A stretch of DNA of 64,000 nt from Wylensekiella montiformis. Lineage in GTDB: Bacteria > Bacillota > Negativicutes > Selenomonadales > Selenomonadaceae. The notes below the pieces were generated by a model, which ran no database searches, was not told the DNA's origin, and was given only the letters and a program-made list of their open reading frames with translations. The position numbers and the translations under genes were made by a program. The DNA is taken from positions 52,260 to 116,259 of the forward strand of contig NZ_VUNL01000010.1 in the NCBI RefSeq assembly GCF_009697385.1. Reading direction: 5' to 3'. This document shows, one piece after another, positions 43,369 to 53,113 of this stretch (the stretch's first letter is position 1; the number at the start of each line of letters is the position of its first letter).

Positions 43369-45594
43369 ATGAATGACAAAGATAAGGAGCCGGTGACCAT
43401 TGCATCCATTATTGCGGCGGTAAAAAAATATGAGCCAAGAGCGAATACGCAGCTGATCCAGCGTGCATACGATCTGGCTCATGCCGCGCATCAGGGACAG
43501 ACGCGGGTTTCCGGCGAGGAATATATTATTCATCCGCTGCATGTAGCGCAGATTTTGACGGAGCTTCATATTGATGATGTGACAATCAGCGCGGCTTTGC
43601 TGCACGACGTCGTTGAGGATACCATCTATACCAAAGAACAGATTGAAGAAATGTTCGGCGAAGAAGTGGCGATGATCGTCGATGGCGTTACGAAGCTGGG
43701 ACGGATCAAATACAAATCAAAAGAAGAAGTCCAGCTTGAAAATTACCGCAAGATGTTTTTGGCTATGGCCAAAGACATTCGTGTTATCATGGTAAAGCTG
43801 GCTGATCGTTTGCACAATATGAGGACCTTGAAATACATGCGTGAGGATAAGCAGAAACGCATTGCCAAGGAGACCATCGAGATTTATGCGCCGCTGGCCA
43901 ACCGGCTCGGCATTTCCAATATAAAATGGGAGCTGGAGGATCTATGCCTCCGGTATCTGGAACCGGATACGTATTATGAACTGGTTGAAAACGTCAAACA
44001 GAAACGCAGGGAACGGCAGGCGTTCATTGATACATCGATTGAACAGATTCGTCAAAAATTGGATGAAGCTGGAATTAAGGCGGATATTAATGGCCGGGCG
44101 AAGCATTTCTATAGCATCTATAAGAAAATGAAGCGGGATCATAAGGATATCAGCGAGATTTACGATCTGTCTGCTGTTCGTGTCCTGGTGGAATCCGTCA
44201 AAGACTGTTATGGTGTGCTGGGTGTCATTCATGCGATGTGGAAGCCGATTCCCGGTCGGTTTAAAGATTATATTGCCATGCCCAAGTCCAACGGGTATCA
44301 GTCCCTTCATACGACGGTCATGACACGGGGGTATCCGTTGGAGATACAAATTCGCACCTTTAAAATGCATCAGGTTTCTGAATATGGTGTAGCTGCGCAT
44401 TGGAAGTATAAAGAAGCGGGAAAGGGCGCTACTGCTGGAAACGCCGTGGATCAGAAAATGAACTGGCTGAGGCAGATGGTCAGCCTGCAGCAGGAGCTCA
44501 GTGATCCGAAGGAATATTTCGAAGCCCTGAAAGTAGACATTTTTTCTGACGAGGTGTTCGTTTTTACGCCAAAAGGCGATGTGGTTGATTTGCCGAAAGG
44601 ATCCAATCCCATCGATTTCGCCTATCGTATCCATACGGAGGTAGGACACCATTGTGTCGGTGCAAAAGTCAACGGTAAATTGGTCCCGCTGGAATATAAG
44701 CTCAAGAACGGAGATATCGTATCGGTTATTACCAACAAGGCAAATAACGGGCCGAGCAGGGATTGGCTGAATATCGTTGCTTCTTCGGAAACGCGCAGCA
44801 AGATTCGTTCCTGGTTCAAGAAAGAAAAACGGGAAGAAAACATTGAACGCGGGCTGGAAATGCTCAAGGAGGAGGCAAAGCGTCTCGGTTATGCACCGAA
44901 GGAACTCCTCCGCGAGGGACGGCTCATGGAGGTTGCCCGAAAGCTGAACATTCTCAATGAAGAGGATCTGCTGGCGGCTCTCGGTTATGGAGGCGTAGCC
45001 CTTCATGGTATTCTGACCAAGTTGATCGAAATTCATAAAAAGGAATTGAAGGAAAATACTCCGCTGGACGTATCCCAAATGCTGTCGGAGCTGAAGCATC
45101 CCAAGCATACCGGAAAAAAATCAAAATCCAGTCATGGTGTGCTGGTAGAGGGAGAGAGCGGTCTGATGGTCCGTCTGGCCCGCTGTTGTAATCCGATACC
45201 AGGAGATCCGATCACCGGTTATATTACACGCGGGCGCGGCGTATCTGTCCACCGGTCCGATTGCCCGAATGTACTAAATGGTACGGACTTTTCCCGCATG
45301 ATCGAAGTGAGCTGGGATGTTGGTCTGGATAAACAGTATACAGTAGAACTGGAGATTGTTTGCAATGACAAGAGCGGAATTCTGGCGAATGTGCTGGCGG
45401 TGCCGACCGAAATGAAAATCAATATCCACAGTGTGAATGCGAGCCCGAACCGCAGCAATAAAACGTCGACGATTTTGCTGGGTCTCGAAGTGAATAATTC
45501 TTCACAGGTCACCCAGATCATGACAAAACTGCGTCGTTTGAAAGACGTATACTGCGTGACACGGGCAATGGGAGGCAGTCTTGGAGGAAACTGA
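43369..45594 (+). CDS. relA: Bifunctional (p)ppGpp synthetase/hydrolase (RelA/SpoT homologue)
   Basis: Stringent-response enzyme; 741 aa. Domains in order: HD hydrolase (ISAALLHDVVEDT, Mn site; about residues 50-200); synthetase with KRDHKDISEIYDLSAVRVLV (given in parts: KDISEIYDLSAVRVLV) and FKDYIAMPKSNGYQSLHTTV; TGS (EVFVFTPKGDVVDLPKGSNPIDFAY, in parts VFVFTPKGDVVDLPKG); a helical and zinc-finger region with RCCNPIPGDPI; and C-terminal ACT. Both catalytic domains look intact, so it can make and degrade (p)ppGpp. Cotranscribed with recJ. Confidence 0.96.
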   Translation: MNDKDKEPVTIASIIAAVKKYEPRANTQLIQRAYDLAHAAHQGQTRVSGEEYIIHPLHVAQILTELHIDDVTISAALLHDVVEDTIYTKEQIEEMFGEEVAMIVDGVTKLGRIKYKSKEEVQLENYRKMFLAMAKDIRVIMVKLADRLHNMRTLKYMREDKQKRIAKETIEIYAPLANRLGISNIKWELEDLCLRYLEPDTYYELVENVKQKRRERQAFIDTSIEQIRQKLDEAGIKADINGRAKHFYSIYKKMKRDHKDISEIYDLSAVRVLVESVKDCYGVLGVIHAMWKPIPGRFKDYIAMPKSNGYQSLHTTVMTRGYPLEIQIRTFKMHQVSEYGVAAHWKYKEAGKGATAGNAVDQKMNWLRQMVSLQQELSDPKEYFEALKVDIFSDEVFVFTPKGDVVDLPKGSNPIDFAYRIHTEVGHHCVGAKVNGKLVPLEYKLKNGDIVSVITNKANNGPSRDWLNIVASSETRSKIRSWFKKEKREENIERGLEMLKEEAKRLGYAPKELLREGRLMEVARKLNILNEEDLLAALGYGGVALHGILTKLIEIHKKELKENTPLDVSQMLSELKHPKHTGKKSKSSHGVLVEGESGLMVRLARCCNPIPGDPITGYITRGRGVSVHRSDCPNVLNGTDFSRMIEVSWDVGLDKQYTVELEIVCNDKSGILANVLAVPTEMKINIHSVNASPNRSNKTSTILLGLEVNNSSQVTQIMTKLRRLKDVYCVTRAMGGSLGGN

Positions 45595-45641
45595 TGCCCG
45601 GAAAGGTAAAAAGGTATTTCTGGCGGCAGCGGGAAGAACGT

Positions 45642-45670
45642 TTGTATTTTGTCGGCAAGTAGGGTATAAT
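45642..45670 (+). promoter_or_regulatory. Promoter of fur-hemZ-hisS-aspS
   Basis: -35 TTGTAT (45642-45647), 17-base spacer, -10 TATAAT (45665-45670), giving a leader of about 80 bases before fur. No obvious Fur box overlaps it. Confidence 0.7.
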
Positions 45671-45755
45671 GAACGTATTTGAATGAAAAACTCCATTCAT
45701 GCGGAATTCGGGAAAAAGGCATGAATTGTGGGCATAGAAATGAGGAGAGGATTTT

Positions 45756-46214
45756 ATGTCGCGGACTTTTACAATGGGGGATCTGAAACATCGTCTGCAA
45801 GAACGCCAGCATAAGATGACGCCACAGCGTCAGACGGTTCTTCAGGTCTTTCTGGATCACCCGGGGAAACACCTTTCAGCGGAAGATGTACACGGAATGC
45901 TCCGTGACAGCCATTCGGAGATTGGCTTGGCCACGGTATACCGCAGTCTCGAACTCCTGTCGGAGCTTGGCATCCTGCAAAAGATGGAATTCGGCGATGG
46001 ATGCAGCCGTTACGAGGTGAATACAACCAATCCGTCCGAACATCATCATCATCATCTGATCTGTACAAAATGCGGCAGAGTGACGGAATTTGAGGATGAT
46101 TTATTGGACGATCTTGAGGAGGATATTCGCCGAAAGATCGGGTTCAAGGTGGAGAATCATCAGGTTAAGTTCTATGGAATCTGCAAGGAGTGTCAACAGT
46201 CGGTTGAAGGTTAA
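45756..46214 (+). CDS. fur: Fur-family metal-responsive repressor
   Basis: A 152-residue dimeric regulator. An N-terminal winged helix (MTPQRQTVLQVFLDHPGKHLSAEDV, in parts: KMTPQRQTVLQVFLDH; GLATVYRSLELLSELGIL) precedes the metal-binding domain with SEHHHHHLICTKCGRVTEFED and the second CxxC (CKECQQ). The run of five His around residue 96-100 contains the usual regulatory-site ligands. It is most like ferric-uptake Fur; PerR and Zur are alternatives that the sequence does not rule out. ATG 45756 follows GAGGAGAGG. It overlaps hemZ by 11 bases. Confidence 0.9.
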   Translation: MSRTFTMGDLKHRLQERQHKMTPQRQTVLQVFLDHPGKHLSAEDVHGMLRDSHSEIGLATVYRSLELLSELGILQKMEFGDGCSRYEVNTTNPSEHHHHHLICTKCGRVTEFEDDLLDDLEEDIRRKIGFKVENHQVKFYGICKECQQSVEG

Positions 46215-47754
46215 GACATTTACGCTTAATTCCAAGCGGGAAATCATATCAAAGATCACCCGTGAGGTCCTGTGCCTTTTTAAGATCGAACTTGTCGGAC
46301 GCCGCGGCGAGGCGGATTATGAGCAGCTTTCGGTGATCAATCGCCGTATTCCGCTGCCGGATTCAAAACAGAGAGTAACATCCGGAGCTGCGGTGCGCAT
46401 GGAAACAACAGTGATGCTGTTTCATCATGACGGACGCTTTGACTCATGGCATCACACGGAGCAGGGAAAGGAAGATGAGCTGGAACGGGCAGCGGTAAAC
46501 CGTACCATAAAGCTCAACTTATACCATATTTTCTGTCAGGAGCTAGGCTGCCCGGCGGCGCCATGGGGGGTCCTTCATGGTGTGCGTCCGACAAAAATCG
46601 TGCATCGATGGATTCGCGGCGGTTTGGACGAAAGGCAGATTGTGCAGCGGCTGATGCAGGATTATGCCTGCAGCAGGGAGAAGGCGGAGTTGATTACGCC
46701 TATGGCATTCCGTCAGATTCCCTTTCTTCGTACTTCCGGGGAGCGGACGATCAGTATTTATGTAGGCATACCGTTTTGTCTGACGCGTTGTCTGTATTGT
46801 TCCTTCCCTTCCAATCTTTTGCCGAAAACGGCGACATTGGATTCTTTCATGAAGGTTCTCCGACAGGATATTCAGGCAGCCAGATCGGCTGTAGAACGTT
46901 ATCATTTTCAGGTGCAGAACATCTATATTGGCGGCGGCACACCAACGGCTCTTCCTGATTCTTATTTTGCGGATATGCTCCAGATGGTATATAATGCTTT
47001 TTATGGGCCTGAGGTGGAAGAATTTACGGTGGAAGCCGGCCGTCCGGACAGCATTACAACGGCAAAGATTGACGCCATGGTTCGTTTGCAGGTCAGCCGC
47101 GTCAGTGTAAATCCGCAGACCATGCAGCAGCGGACGCTGCATATTATCGGCCGTCGGCATACGCCGGAGGATGTCGTGCAAATGTATCATTCTTTGCGGC
47201 AGGCAGGCATCCGGCATATTAACATGGATTTGATTCTTGGACTGCCGGGGGAGAGCGTCAGCGATGTTCGGGATACGGTGGAAAAGGTTCTGGCCCTGCA
47301 TCCCGATGACATTACGCTTCATGCGCTGGCCATCAAACGCGGTTCGAAGCTGAAGCATCTTATGGAAGATCAGCATGTAGATCTTCCGGATGATGAGGAG
47401 ACGCGTCAAATGTCAGAGACAGCGATGGCGCTGCTCTTCCGCCGGGGATATCATCCGTATTATCTCTATCGTCAAGGTTACATGGCCGGCGATCTGGAGA
47501 ATTTGGGCTGCTGCCTCCCCGGCGCAGAGGGTATGTATAACATTCAGATCATGGAAGAACATCAGACGATTTTGGGAATCGGCGGAGCTGCCGCAACGAA
47601 AGTGGTGGATTTTCGCCGAAAACGGATGAAGTCTGCGTTTCATGCAAAAGATCTGACCACTTATCTGCGAGATGCGGAGATTTATATTGAAAAACGCAGC
47701 AAGTTGATTGAAGAAGCTTACGGAGAACAGGAGGAAGCAACGAATGTTAACTAA
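46204..47754 (+). CDS. hemZ: HemZ-type radical SAM protein (coproporphyrinogen dehydrogenase family)
   Basis: A 516-residue radical SAM enzyme of the HemN/HemW/HemZ family. After an N-terminal 170-residue extension special to HemZ (WGVLHGVRPTKIVH) comes the cluster motif SIYVGIPFCLTRCLYCSFPS with CxxxCxxC. IYIGGGTPTAL, RVSVNPQTMQQRTLHIIGR and GLPGESVSDVRDTVE follow. Its true reaction is unsettled; many HemN-like members are heme chaperones and not coproporphyrinogen oxidases. The start TTG 46204 lies inside the fur 3' end with AAGGAG 13 bases before it; longer extension into fur is rejected. The position directly after fur suggests an iron or heme link. Confidence 0.88.
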   Translation: MKVKTFTLNSKREIISKITREVLCLFKIELVGRRGEADYEQLSVINRRIPLPDSKQRVTSGAAVRMETTVMLFHHDGRFDSWHHTEQGKEDELERAAVNRTIKLNLYHIFCQELGCPAAPWGVLHGVRPTKIVHRWIRGGLDERQIVQRLMQDYACSREKAELITPMAFRQIPFLRTSGERTISIYVGIPFCLTRCLYCSFPSNLLPKTATLDSFMKVLRQDIQAARSAVERYHFQVQNIYIGGGTPTALPDSYFADMLQMVYNAFYGPEVEEFTVEAGRPDSITTAKIDAMVRLQVSRVSVNPQTMQQRTLHIIGRRHTPEDVVQMYHSLRQAGIRHINMDLILGLPGESVSDVRDTVEKVLALHPDDITLHALAIKRGSKLKHLMEDQHVDLPDDEETRQMSETAMALLFRRGYHPYYLYRQGYMAGDLENLGCCLPGAEGMYNIQIMEEHQTILGIGGAAATKVVDFRRKRMKSAFHAKDLTTYLRDAEIYIEKRSKLIEEAYGEQEEATNVN

Positions 47755-49009
47755 TGCTCCACGGGGGACAAAAGACATTCTGCCGGATACAGTGGGCGAA
47801 TGGACTTATGTTGAACAGAAGATTCGTGATCTGTGCAGCCGTTATGGATATCGAGAGATTCGCACGCCGATGTTTGAGCATACGGAACTGTTTCACCGCG
47901 GCATCGGTGAAGGCACAGACGTGGTTGATAAGGAAATGTATACGTTCAAAGACCGCGGGGACAGAAGCATTACATTGCGGCCGGAAAATACAGCATCCGC
48001 CGTGCGTGCCTATCTGCAGAATAAACTCTATGGAGACAGCAGCCTGACGAAGCTCTTTTATATCGGCTCCATGTTCCGCTATGACCGTCCGCAGGCAGGG
48101 CGCATGCGGGAGTTTCATCAGTTTGGCATAGAGGCGCTGGGAGAAGAGAACCCGGCTGTTGATGCGGAAGTTATTTTGCTGGCAGTGGATTTTCTGCGCT
48201 CGCTGGGACTTAAAGATTTGGAACTTTCCCTGAACTCGGTTGGATGCCCTTCATGCCGTCCGGTTTATCGGAAGGCGCTTCAGGATTATTTCCGGGATAA
48301 ACTGGATGATCTGTGTGATGACTGCAAAGACCGTTTTGATCGCAGTCCGTTGCGCATCCTTGACTGCAAGGTGGATGCGGATAAGCCGTTCATGAAGGAT
48401 GCGCCGCGTATTACAGACTGCCTTTGCGATGCCTGTCAGGATCATTTTCATATGGTGCAGGAATACCTGTCGCATGCAGGAATTTCGTTTCAGCTGGATC
48501 CGCGCCTTGTTCGCGGGCTGGATTATTATACCAAAACGGCGTTTGAGATTAAATATGCGCCGCTTGGCGCCCAAAGTGCAGTGGCCGGCGGCGGCCGTTA
48601 TGACGGGCTGATCGAAGAGATCGGGGGAAAACCGACTCCCGCCGTTGGTTTCGCGACAGGTCTGGAGCGCGTTCTGCTGGCTTTGGAGAAGCAGGGACTT
48701 CTGCCGGAGCAGGACCGGAAGACCGATGGGTTTGTGATTGCCCTTGGCGATGCTGCGCAGTTCCCTGCTTTCGGACTGCTGGAAAAATTGCGGCGGGCAG
48801 GGTTGAAAGTTGGCATGGATTATGCCGGCCGCAGCATGAAAGCCCAGATGAAGCAGGCGAATAAGGCAGGAGCTCGTTATGCGCTGATCATCGGTGAAGA
48901 GGAAGTCAAAGAATCTTGCGTGCAGCTCAAAAATATGGCAAACAGTGAGCAGCAGAAGGTTTCTTTTGATAATATTGTAGAAAAGCTATATGCTGAGGTG
49001 AAAGGTTAA
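47744..49009 (+). CDS. hisS: Histidyl-tRNA synthetase
   Basis: Class II synthetase; 421 aa. Motif 1 region TPMFEHTELFHRGIGEGTDVV, motif 2 YIGSMFRYDRPQAGRMREFHQFG, the histidine-specific LVRGLDYYTKTAFEI and GGGRYDGLIEEIGG, and motif 3 VGFATGLERVLLAL. A C-terminal anticodon-binding domain follows. ATG 47744 follows GGAGGAAG and overlaps the end of hemZ by 11 bases. No T-box leader is present, since it is internal to the fur-aspS transcript. Confidence 0.97.
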   Translation: MLTNAPRGTKDILPDTVGEWTYVEQKIRDLCSRYGYREIRTPMFEHTELFHRGIGEGTDVVDKEMYTFKDRGDRSITLRPENTASAVRAYLQNKLYGDSSLTKLFYIGSMFRYDRPQAGRMREFHQFGIEALGEENPAVDAEVILLAVDFLRSLGLKDLELSLNSVGCPSCRPVYRKALQDYFRDKLDDLCDDCKDRFDRSPLRILDCKVDADKPFMKDAPRITDCLCDACQDHFHMVQEYLSHAGISFQLDPRLVRGLDYYTKTAFEIKYAPLGAQSAVAGGGRYDGLIEEIGGKPTPAVGFATGLERVLLALEKQGLLPEQDRKTDGFVIALGDAAQFPAFGLLEKLRRAGLKVGMDYAGRSMKAQMKQANKAGARYALIIGEEEVKESCVQLKNMANSEQQKVSFDNIVEKLYAEVKG

Positions 49010-50820
49010 TGGAAACATTGCAAGGCATGAAGCGCGACCATCATTGTGGCGGGCTTCGAAAGGAAAACGTGGATCAGGAAGTCGTTCTGTGCGGCTGGGT
49101 TTCCCGTCGGCGTGATCACGGAGGACTGATTTTCGTCGATATGCGCGACCGCTCTGGATTTGTTCAGATCGTATTTGATGAAGCCGCGATGAATGAAGGT
49201 ACATTCCACAAGGCAGAATCACTTCGCAATGAGTTTTGCATTGCTGTACGCGGTAAAGTCCGCGCGCGCAGTGAAGAAACCATCAATCCGAATATTGAAA
49301 CGGGTGATATCGAGGTCGTCTGTACAGAACTGCGCATTTTGAATAAGGCGAAAACGCCGCCGTTCTATATTCAGGACGATGTGGATGTGGACGAAATGGT
49401 ACGTCTTCGCTATCGTTATTTGGATTTGCGCCGGCCTGAAATGCAGAAGAACATCATGCTTCGCCATCGCGTGGCAAAGATCATGCGTGATTTCTTTGAC
49501 CGCCATGGATTTTTGGAGATTGAGACGCCGATGCTTTGCAAAAGCACGCCGGAAGGCGCGCGGGACTTTTTGGTTCCAAGCCGTGTAAATCCGGGCGAGT
49601 TCTATGCGCTGCCGCAGTCTCCGCAGATCTTTAAGCAGCTTTTACAGGTTGCCGGATTTGAAAAATATTTCCAGATTGTTCGCTGTTTCCGCGATGAAGA
49701 TCTTCGTGCGGATCGCCAGCCGGAATTTACTCAGCTGGATATTGAAATGTCGTTCATGGATCAGGACGATATCTTGACCATGATGGAAGAAATGGTCAAA
49801 GAGCTGTTCGAAAAAGCAATCGGCGCTGAAATTGCTACCCCGTTTGAACGAATGGATTGGGATACAGCGATGGATACGTATGGTTCGGATAAGCCGGATC
49901 TTCGTTTTGATATGCCGCTGATGGATATTTCCGAATACGTCAAGGGATCGGAATTCAAGGTGTTTAATTCTGTACTGGCCGGCGGCGGTATGGTTAAGTG
50001 CATTAAGGTGGACGGTTATGCAGATATTCCGCGCCGGCGTCTGGATGATCTGGTTAAATTCGTTCAGATTTATGGAGCGAAAGGGCTGGCATGGATTCAG
50101 TATACGGAAGACGGAATCAAGAGTCCGTTCAAGAAATTCTATAGCGATGAGACCTTCCAACAGATTGCAGAAGCGACGGGCGCCGCAACGGGAGATTTGT
50201 TGCTGGTGGTAGCGGATAAGCGCCTGATCGTCGATACAGCATTGGGGCAGCTTCGTCTGGAAATGGGCAAAGAACGCAATCTGATTGATCCGGATGCGCT
50301 GCGGTTCCTTTGGGTCGTAGATTTTCCGATGTACGAATGGAGCGAGGAAGAAAAACGCTTCAAGGCTATGCATCATCCGTTTACTGCGCCGCGTGATGAG
50401 GATATCCAGTATCTCAATACGGACAAGATGGGCGAGGTCAAGGCGAAAGCTTATGATATGGTTCTCAATGGCGTTGAAGTCGGAGGAGGTTCTCTGCGTA
50501 TCTACAATGCAGAGCTTCAGGAGAAAGTCTTTGAGTCTTTGGGACTTACGCCGGAACAGGCTCATACGAAATTTGGCTTCATGATGGATGCGTTCCAGTA
50601 TGGAACGCCGCCGCATGGCGGTCTGGCATTTGGCTTGGATCGTCTCGTCATGCTTATGGCGAAGCGCAGTTCGATTCGTGATGTCATCGCCTTCCCGAAG
50701 ACACAGAGCGCCCGGGACGTGATGTCGAACGCGCCTTCTGAAGTGGACGCCAAACAGCTTCGCGAGTTGTCGATTCGCACTGCCGTTAAGAAAAAAGAAA
50801 ACAGTCAGGAGCAGGGATAA
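49009..50820 (+). CDS. aspS: Aspartyl-tRNA synthetase
   Basis: Class IIb synthetase; 603 aa, the bacterial length with the GAD insertion. N-terminal OB fold (VVLCGWVSRRRDHGGLIFVDM). Motif 2 IVRCFRDEDLRADRQPEFTQLD, the specificity stretch FEIETPMLCKSTPEGARDFL-like (LEIETPMLCKSTPEGARDFL), and motif 3 GLAFGLDRLVMLM are present. Whether it is discriminating or also charges tRNA-Asn was not judged. ATG 49009 overlaps the hisS stop (TAATG). The hisS-aspS pair is typical of Firmicutes. It ends the operon. Confidence 0.97.
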   Translation: METLQGMKRDHHCGGLRKENVDQEVVLCGWVSRRRDHGGLIFVDMRDRSGFVQIVFDEAAMNEGTFHKAESLRNEFCIAVRGKVRARSEETINPNIETGDIEVVCTELRILNKAKTPPFYIQDDVDVDEMVRLRYRYLDLRRPEMQKNIMLRHRVAKIMRDFFDRHGFLEIETPMLCKSTPEGARDFLVPSRVNPGEFYALPQSPQIFKQLLQVAGFEKYFQIVRCFRDEDLRADRQPEFTQLDIEMSFMDQDDILTMMEEMVKELFEKAIGAEIATPFERMDWDTAMDTYGSDKPDLRFDMPLMDISEYVKGSEFKVFNSVLAGGGMVKCIKVDGYADIPRRRLDDLVKFVQIYGAKGLAWIQYTEDGIKSPFKKFYSDETFQQIAEATGAATGDLLLVVADKRLIVDTALGQLRLEMGKERNLIDPDALRFLWVVDFPMYEWSEEEKRFKAMHHPFTAPRDEDIQYLNTDKMGEVKAKAYDMVLNGVEVGGGSLRIYNAELQEKVFESLGLTPEQAHTKFGFMMDAFQYGTPPHGGLAFGLDRLVMLMAKRSSIRDVIAFPKTQSARDVMSNAPSEVDAKQLRELSIRTAVKKKENSQEQG

Positions 50821-50834
50821 CCAGTTGCTCTGAC

Positions 50835-50870
50835 AGAAGGGCGTCAGCCGTTGACGCTCTTCTTTTTTTG
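50835..50870 (+). terminator. Terminator after aspS
   Basis: AGAAGGGCGTCA (50835-50846) pairs with TGACGCTCTTCT (50852-50863) around a short loop and is followed by a T-run. Confidence 0.88.
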
Positions 50871-50914
50871 TAGTACACTTAAGCAATATGGTGCTATGAA
50901 CAGGAGGGAACGTT

Positions 50915-51640
50915 GTGTCCAATAAGGTGAATATCCTGGGTGTTCGTGTGGACTCGGTCACGATGGATGAAGCTGTGTCTCGTGTCGAAGCATATATGGA
51001 CCAGAGAGCTGGTGTAATGATCGCGACGGCGAATGCAGAAATGATCATGAGGGCGACGAAAGATGCGGAACTCATGCAGATCTTAAATGAAGCTGCACTG
51101 GTTGTTCCGGACGGAGCGGGGACCGTATGGGCGGCACATCATCTAGGTTATGCGATGCCAGAGCGTGTTGCGGGCTACGATATGGCGCAGCGCCTTATGG
51201 CTGATGCCCCGTCGCATCACCGCCGTATTTTCTTTTTCGGTTCGGCCCCGGGGGTGGCGGAGAAGGCAAAGATCAAGGCGGAGCATCTTTATCCGGGGAT
51301 TGAGATCGTCGGCGTGCGAAATGGTTTTTTCTCCGCGCAGGATGAACCGGAAATTCTTGCACAAATTCGGGATGCCCGCCCGGATCTTCTGCTGGCAGCG
51401 CTGGGGGTGCCAAAACAGGAAAAGTGGCTTTACCGCCACCTCCAGGAACTGGGGGTTCCTGTCTCGATTGGTGTCGGCGGCACGCTCGATGTGATGGCCG
51501 GCGTCATGAAGCGAGCGCCTTACTGGATGCAAAAAGCCAGATTGGAATGGCTTTTTCGCGGCCTCCTGCAGCCCAAGCGGGCAGGGCGCTTAATGGCTCT
51601 GCCTAAGTTTGTCATGAAGGTGCATCGTTCACGAAGCTGA
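50915..51640 (+). CDS. WecG/TagA/CpsF-family glycosyltransferase
   Basis: A 241-residue GT26 enzyme. Signatures: ATANAEMIMRATKDAEL, VVPDGAGTVWAAHHLG, RIFFFGSAPGVAEKAK, and DLLLAALGVPKQEKWL with SIGVGGTLDVMAG. TagA adds ManNAc to undecaprenyl-GlcNAc in wall teichoic acid; WecG makes enterobacterial common antigen. In an LPS-bearing Firmicute a surface polysaccharide role is more likely, but the acceptor is not known. GTG 50915 follows AGGAGGGA. It is monocistronic between the aspS terminator and the psd promoter. Confidence 0.92.
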   Translation: MSNKVNILGVRVDSVTMDEAVSRVEAYMDQRAGVMIATANAEMIMRATKDAELMQILNEAALVVPDGAGTVWAAHHLGYAMPERVAGYDMAQRLMADAPSHHRRIFFFGSAPGVAEKAKIKAEHLYPGIEIVGVRNGFFSAQDEPEILAQIRDARPDLLLAALGVPKQEKWLYRHLQELGVPVSIGVGGTLDVMAGVMKRAPYWMQKARLEWLFRGLLQPKRAGRLMALPKFVMKVHRSRS

Positions 51641-51659
51641 ACGAGAATATCCTGTTCCA

Positions 51660-51688
51660 TGGACAAAGCGGTAGTTATCGATTATAAT
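51660..51688 (+). promoter_or_regulatory. Promoter of psd-pssA-GT2
   Basis: -35 TGGACA (51660-51665), 17-base spacer, -10 TATAAT (51683-51688), with a short hairpin (GGTCAG/CTGACC) in the leader. Confidence 0.65.
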
Positions 51689-51764
51689 TAGGATTGGTCA
51701 GTTTTTACTGACCCGTTTATCGTGTCATTCATGACAGGAAACATGAATAGCAGGAGGTGGGGAG

Positions 51765-52397
51765 TTGACTCCTATTATTTCCGAGGGTTATCCGTTTATA
51801 TTTGGCTGTGCGGTGCTGACACTGCTTCTCGCTTGGTCAGCTCATCCTTATATTGCGGTAATCCCACTTGTGCTGATGTTTTATTTTTGTTATTTTTTCC
51901 GCAACCCAAACCGCCAGATTCAGCTGGATGATTCGGTGGTTCTGTCTCCCGCGGATGGAACGGTTACAGATATCATTCCTATGGATTCGGACGAATTTGT
52001 AAAAGAGCCCTGTACCAAAGTAATTATCTTTATGTCTGTGTTTAATGTGCATGTCAATCGCAGTCCGATACAGGGTAAGATCAAGCTGCAGAAATATTTT
52101 TGCGGACGTTTTCGTCCGGCGTATAAAGATACCGTGGGTTTTGAAAACGAACATCATTTGCTTGGTATTGAAAACGACAGGATTCGCATTAGTGTCAAGC
52201 AGATCGCCGGTATTCTGGCGCGCCGCATTGTTTCCTACGTTACATTGGACGATCAGCTGCAGCAGGGAGAACTCTATGGCATGATCAAGTTCGGGTCTTG
52301 TCTGGAGGTCGTGATGCCGCGCACCGTTGCCGTGACCGTGGAAAAGGGGCAGAAGGTGACTGGCGGGAAGACAATACTGGGGAGGATAAAAGACTGA
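51765..52397 (+). CDS. psd: Phosphatidylserine decarboxylase (short, archaeal-type)
   Basis: Makes phosphatidylethanolamine from phosphatidylserine; 210 aa. Two N-terminal membrane segments (residues about 8-42), then RNPNRQIQLDDSVVLSPADGTV, FMSVFNVHVNRSPIQGKI, YKDTVGFENEH, and the self-cleavage site KFGSCLEV. Cleavage between Gly177 and Ser178 would leave a pyruvoyl group on a 33-residue alpha chain. TTG 51765 follows CAGGAGG. Its stop overlaps the pssA start (TGATG). The two enzymes form the complete PS-PE branch. Confidence 0.95.
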   Translation: MTPIISEGYPFIFGCAVLTLLLAWSAHPYIAVIPLVLMFYFCYFFRNPNRQIQLDDSVVLSPADGTVTDIIPMDSDEFVKEPCTKVIIFMSVFNVHVNRSPIQGKIKLQKYFCGRFRPAYKDTVGFENEHHLLGIENDRIRISVKQIAGILARRIVSYVTLDDQLQQGELYGMIKFGSCLEVVMPRTVAVTVEKGQKVTGGKTILGRIKD

Positions 52398-53107
52398 TGG
52401 ATTATCGACGGTTTATTCCGAATTTGTGCACATCGATGAATCTGGTTTTCGGTGTGTGTTCGATTCTTTCGACGTTTTGCGGTGACCTGATATGGGGATC
52501 GGTGTTCATTCTTCTGGCGCTGGTGGCAGATGGCCTGGACGGCAGAACGGCGCGCTTTTTCGGCGTGGCAAGTGAGATGGGCAAAGAGATGGATTCTCTT
52601 TGCGATCTGGGTTCTTTCGGCATTGCTCCAGGGATACTTGCCTGGGCCTTTGTGCTGCATCATTACGGCGCGGTCGGCGCGGCAGTGGTGATATTCTTTG
52701 CCGTATGCGGGATGTGGCGTTTGGCTCGTTTTAATGTAAATGCTGACGTGGTGCATGGTTATTTTATGGGATTAGCGATTCCAGCGGGCGGAAACCTCGT
52801 TGCGATGTCTACTCTGCTGTTTTTATCGCTGCATATCGATCCGCTTTCCTTTGGCTGGGCTTATCCGGTATGTATGGCTGTTGTCGGTTATCTGATGGTC
52901 AGTCATGTGCATTATCCCAATTTTAAAGGGGACGGTGGAGAACCGGTATATGCTATTTCAAAGCTGTTTTCGCTTGTGTTTTTTGTGGGAATTCTCTGGT
53001 ATGGTCATGCGGCGATTTTTCCGGCCGCAGCGGTCGCAGTTTTTGCTACCTATGCAGCTGCCGGGATCATCAATACAGTAATCGCCCGATTTGCAAAGGA
53101 AGGCTGA
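52397..53107 (+). CDS. pssA: CDP-diacylglycerol-serine O-phosphatidyltransferase
   Basis: Makes phosphatidylserine; 236 aa, about seven membrane segments. The CDP-alcohol transferase motif DG-x2-AR-x8-G-x3-D-x3-D is seen as ADGLDGRTARFFGVASEMGKEMDSLCDLGSFGIAPG (given in parts: DGLDGRTARFFG, GKEMDSLCDLG). ATG 52397 overlaps the psd stop. The glycosyltransferase gene follows after six bases. Confidence 0.95.
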   Translation: MDYRRFIPNLCTSMNLVFGVCSILSTFCGDLIWGSVFILLALVADGLDGRTARFFGVASEMGKEMDSLCDLGSFGIAPGILAWAFVLHHYGAVGAAVVIFFAVCGMWRLARFNVNADVVHGYFMGLAIPAGGNLVAMSTLLFLSLHIDPLSFGWAYPVCMAVVGYLMVSHVHYPNFKGDGGEPVYAISKLFSLVFFVGILWYGHAAIFPAAAVAVFATYAAAGIINTVIARFAKEG

Positions 53108-53113
53108 TGATTT

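Noticed and set aside
49642..51075. A 477-codon minus-strand frame across aspS and the start of the WecG-like gene
   Set aside because: It crosses a terminator and two real genes and has no protein-like pattern.
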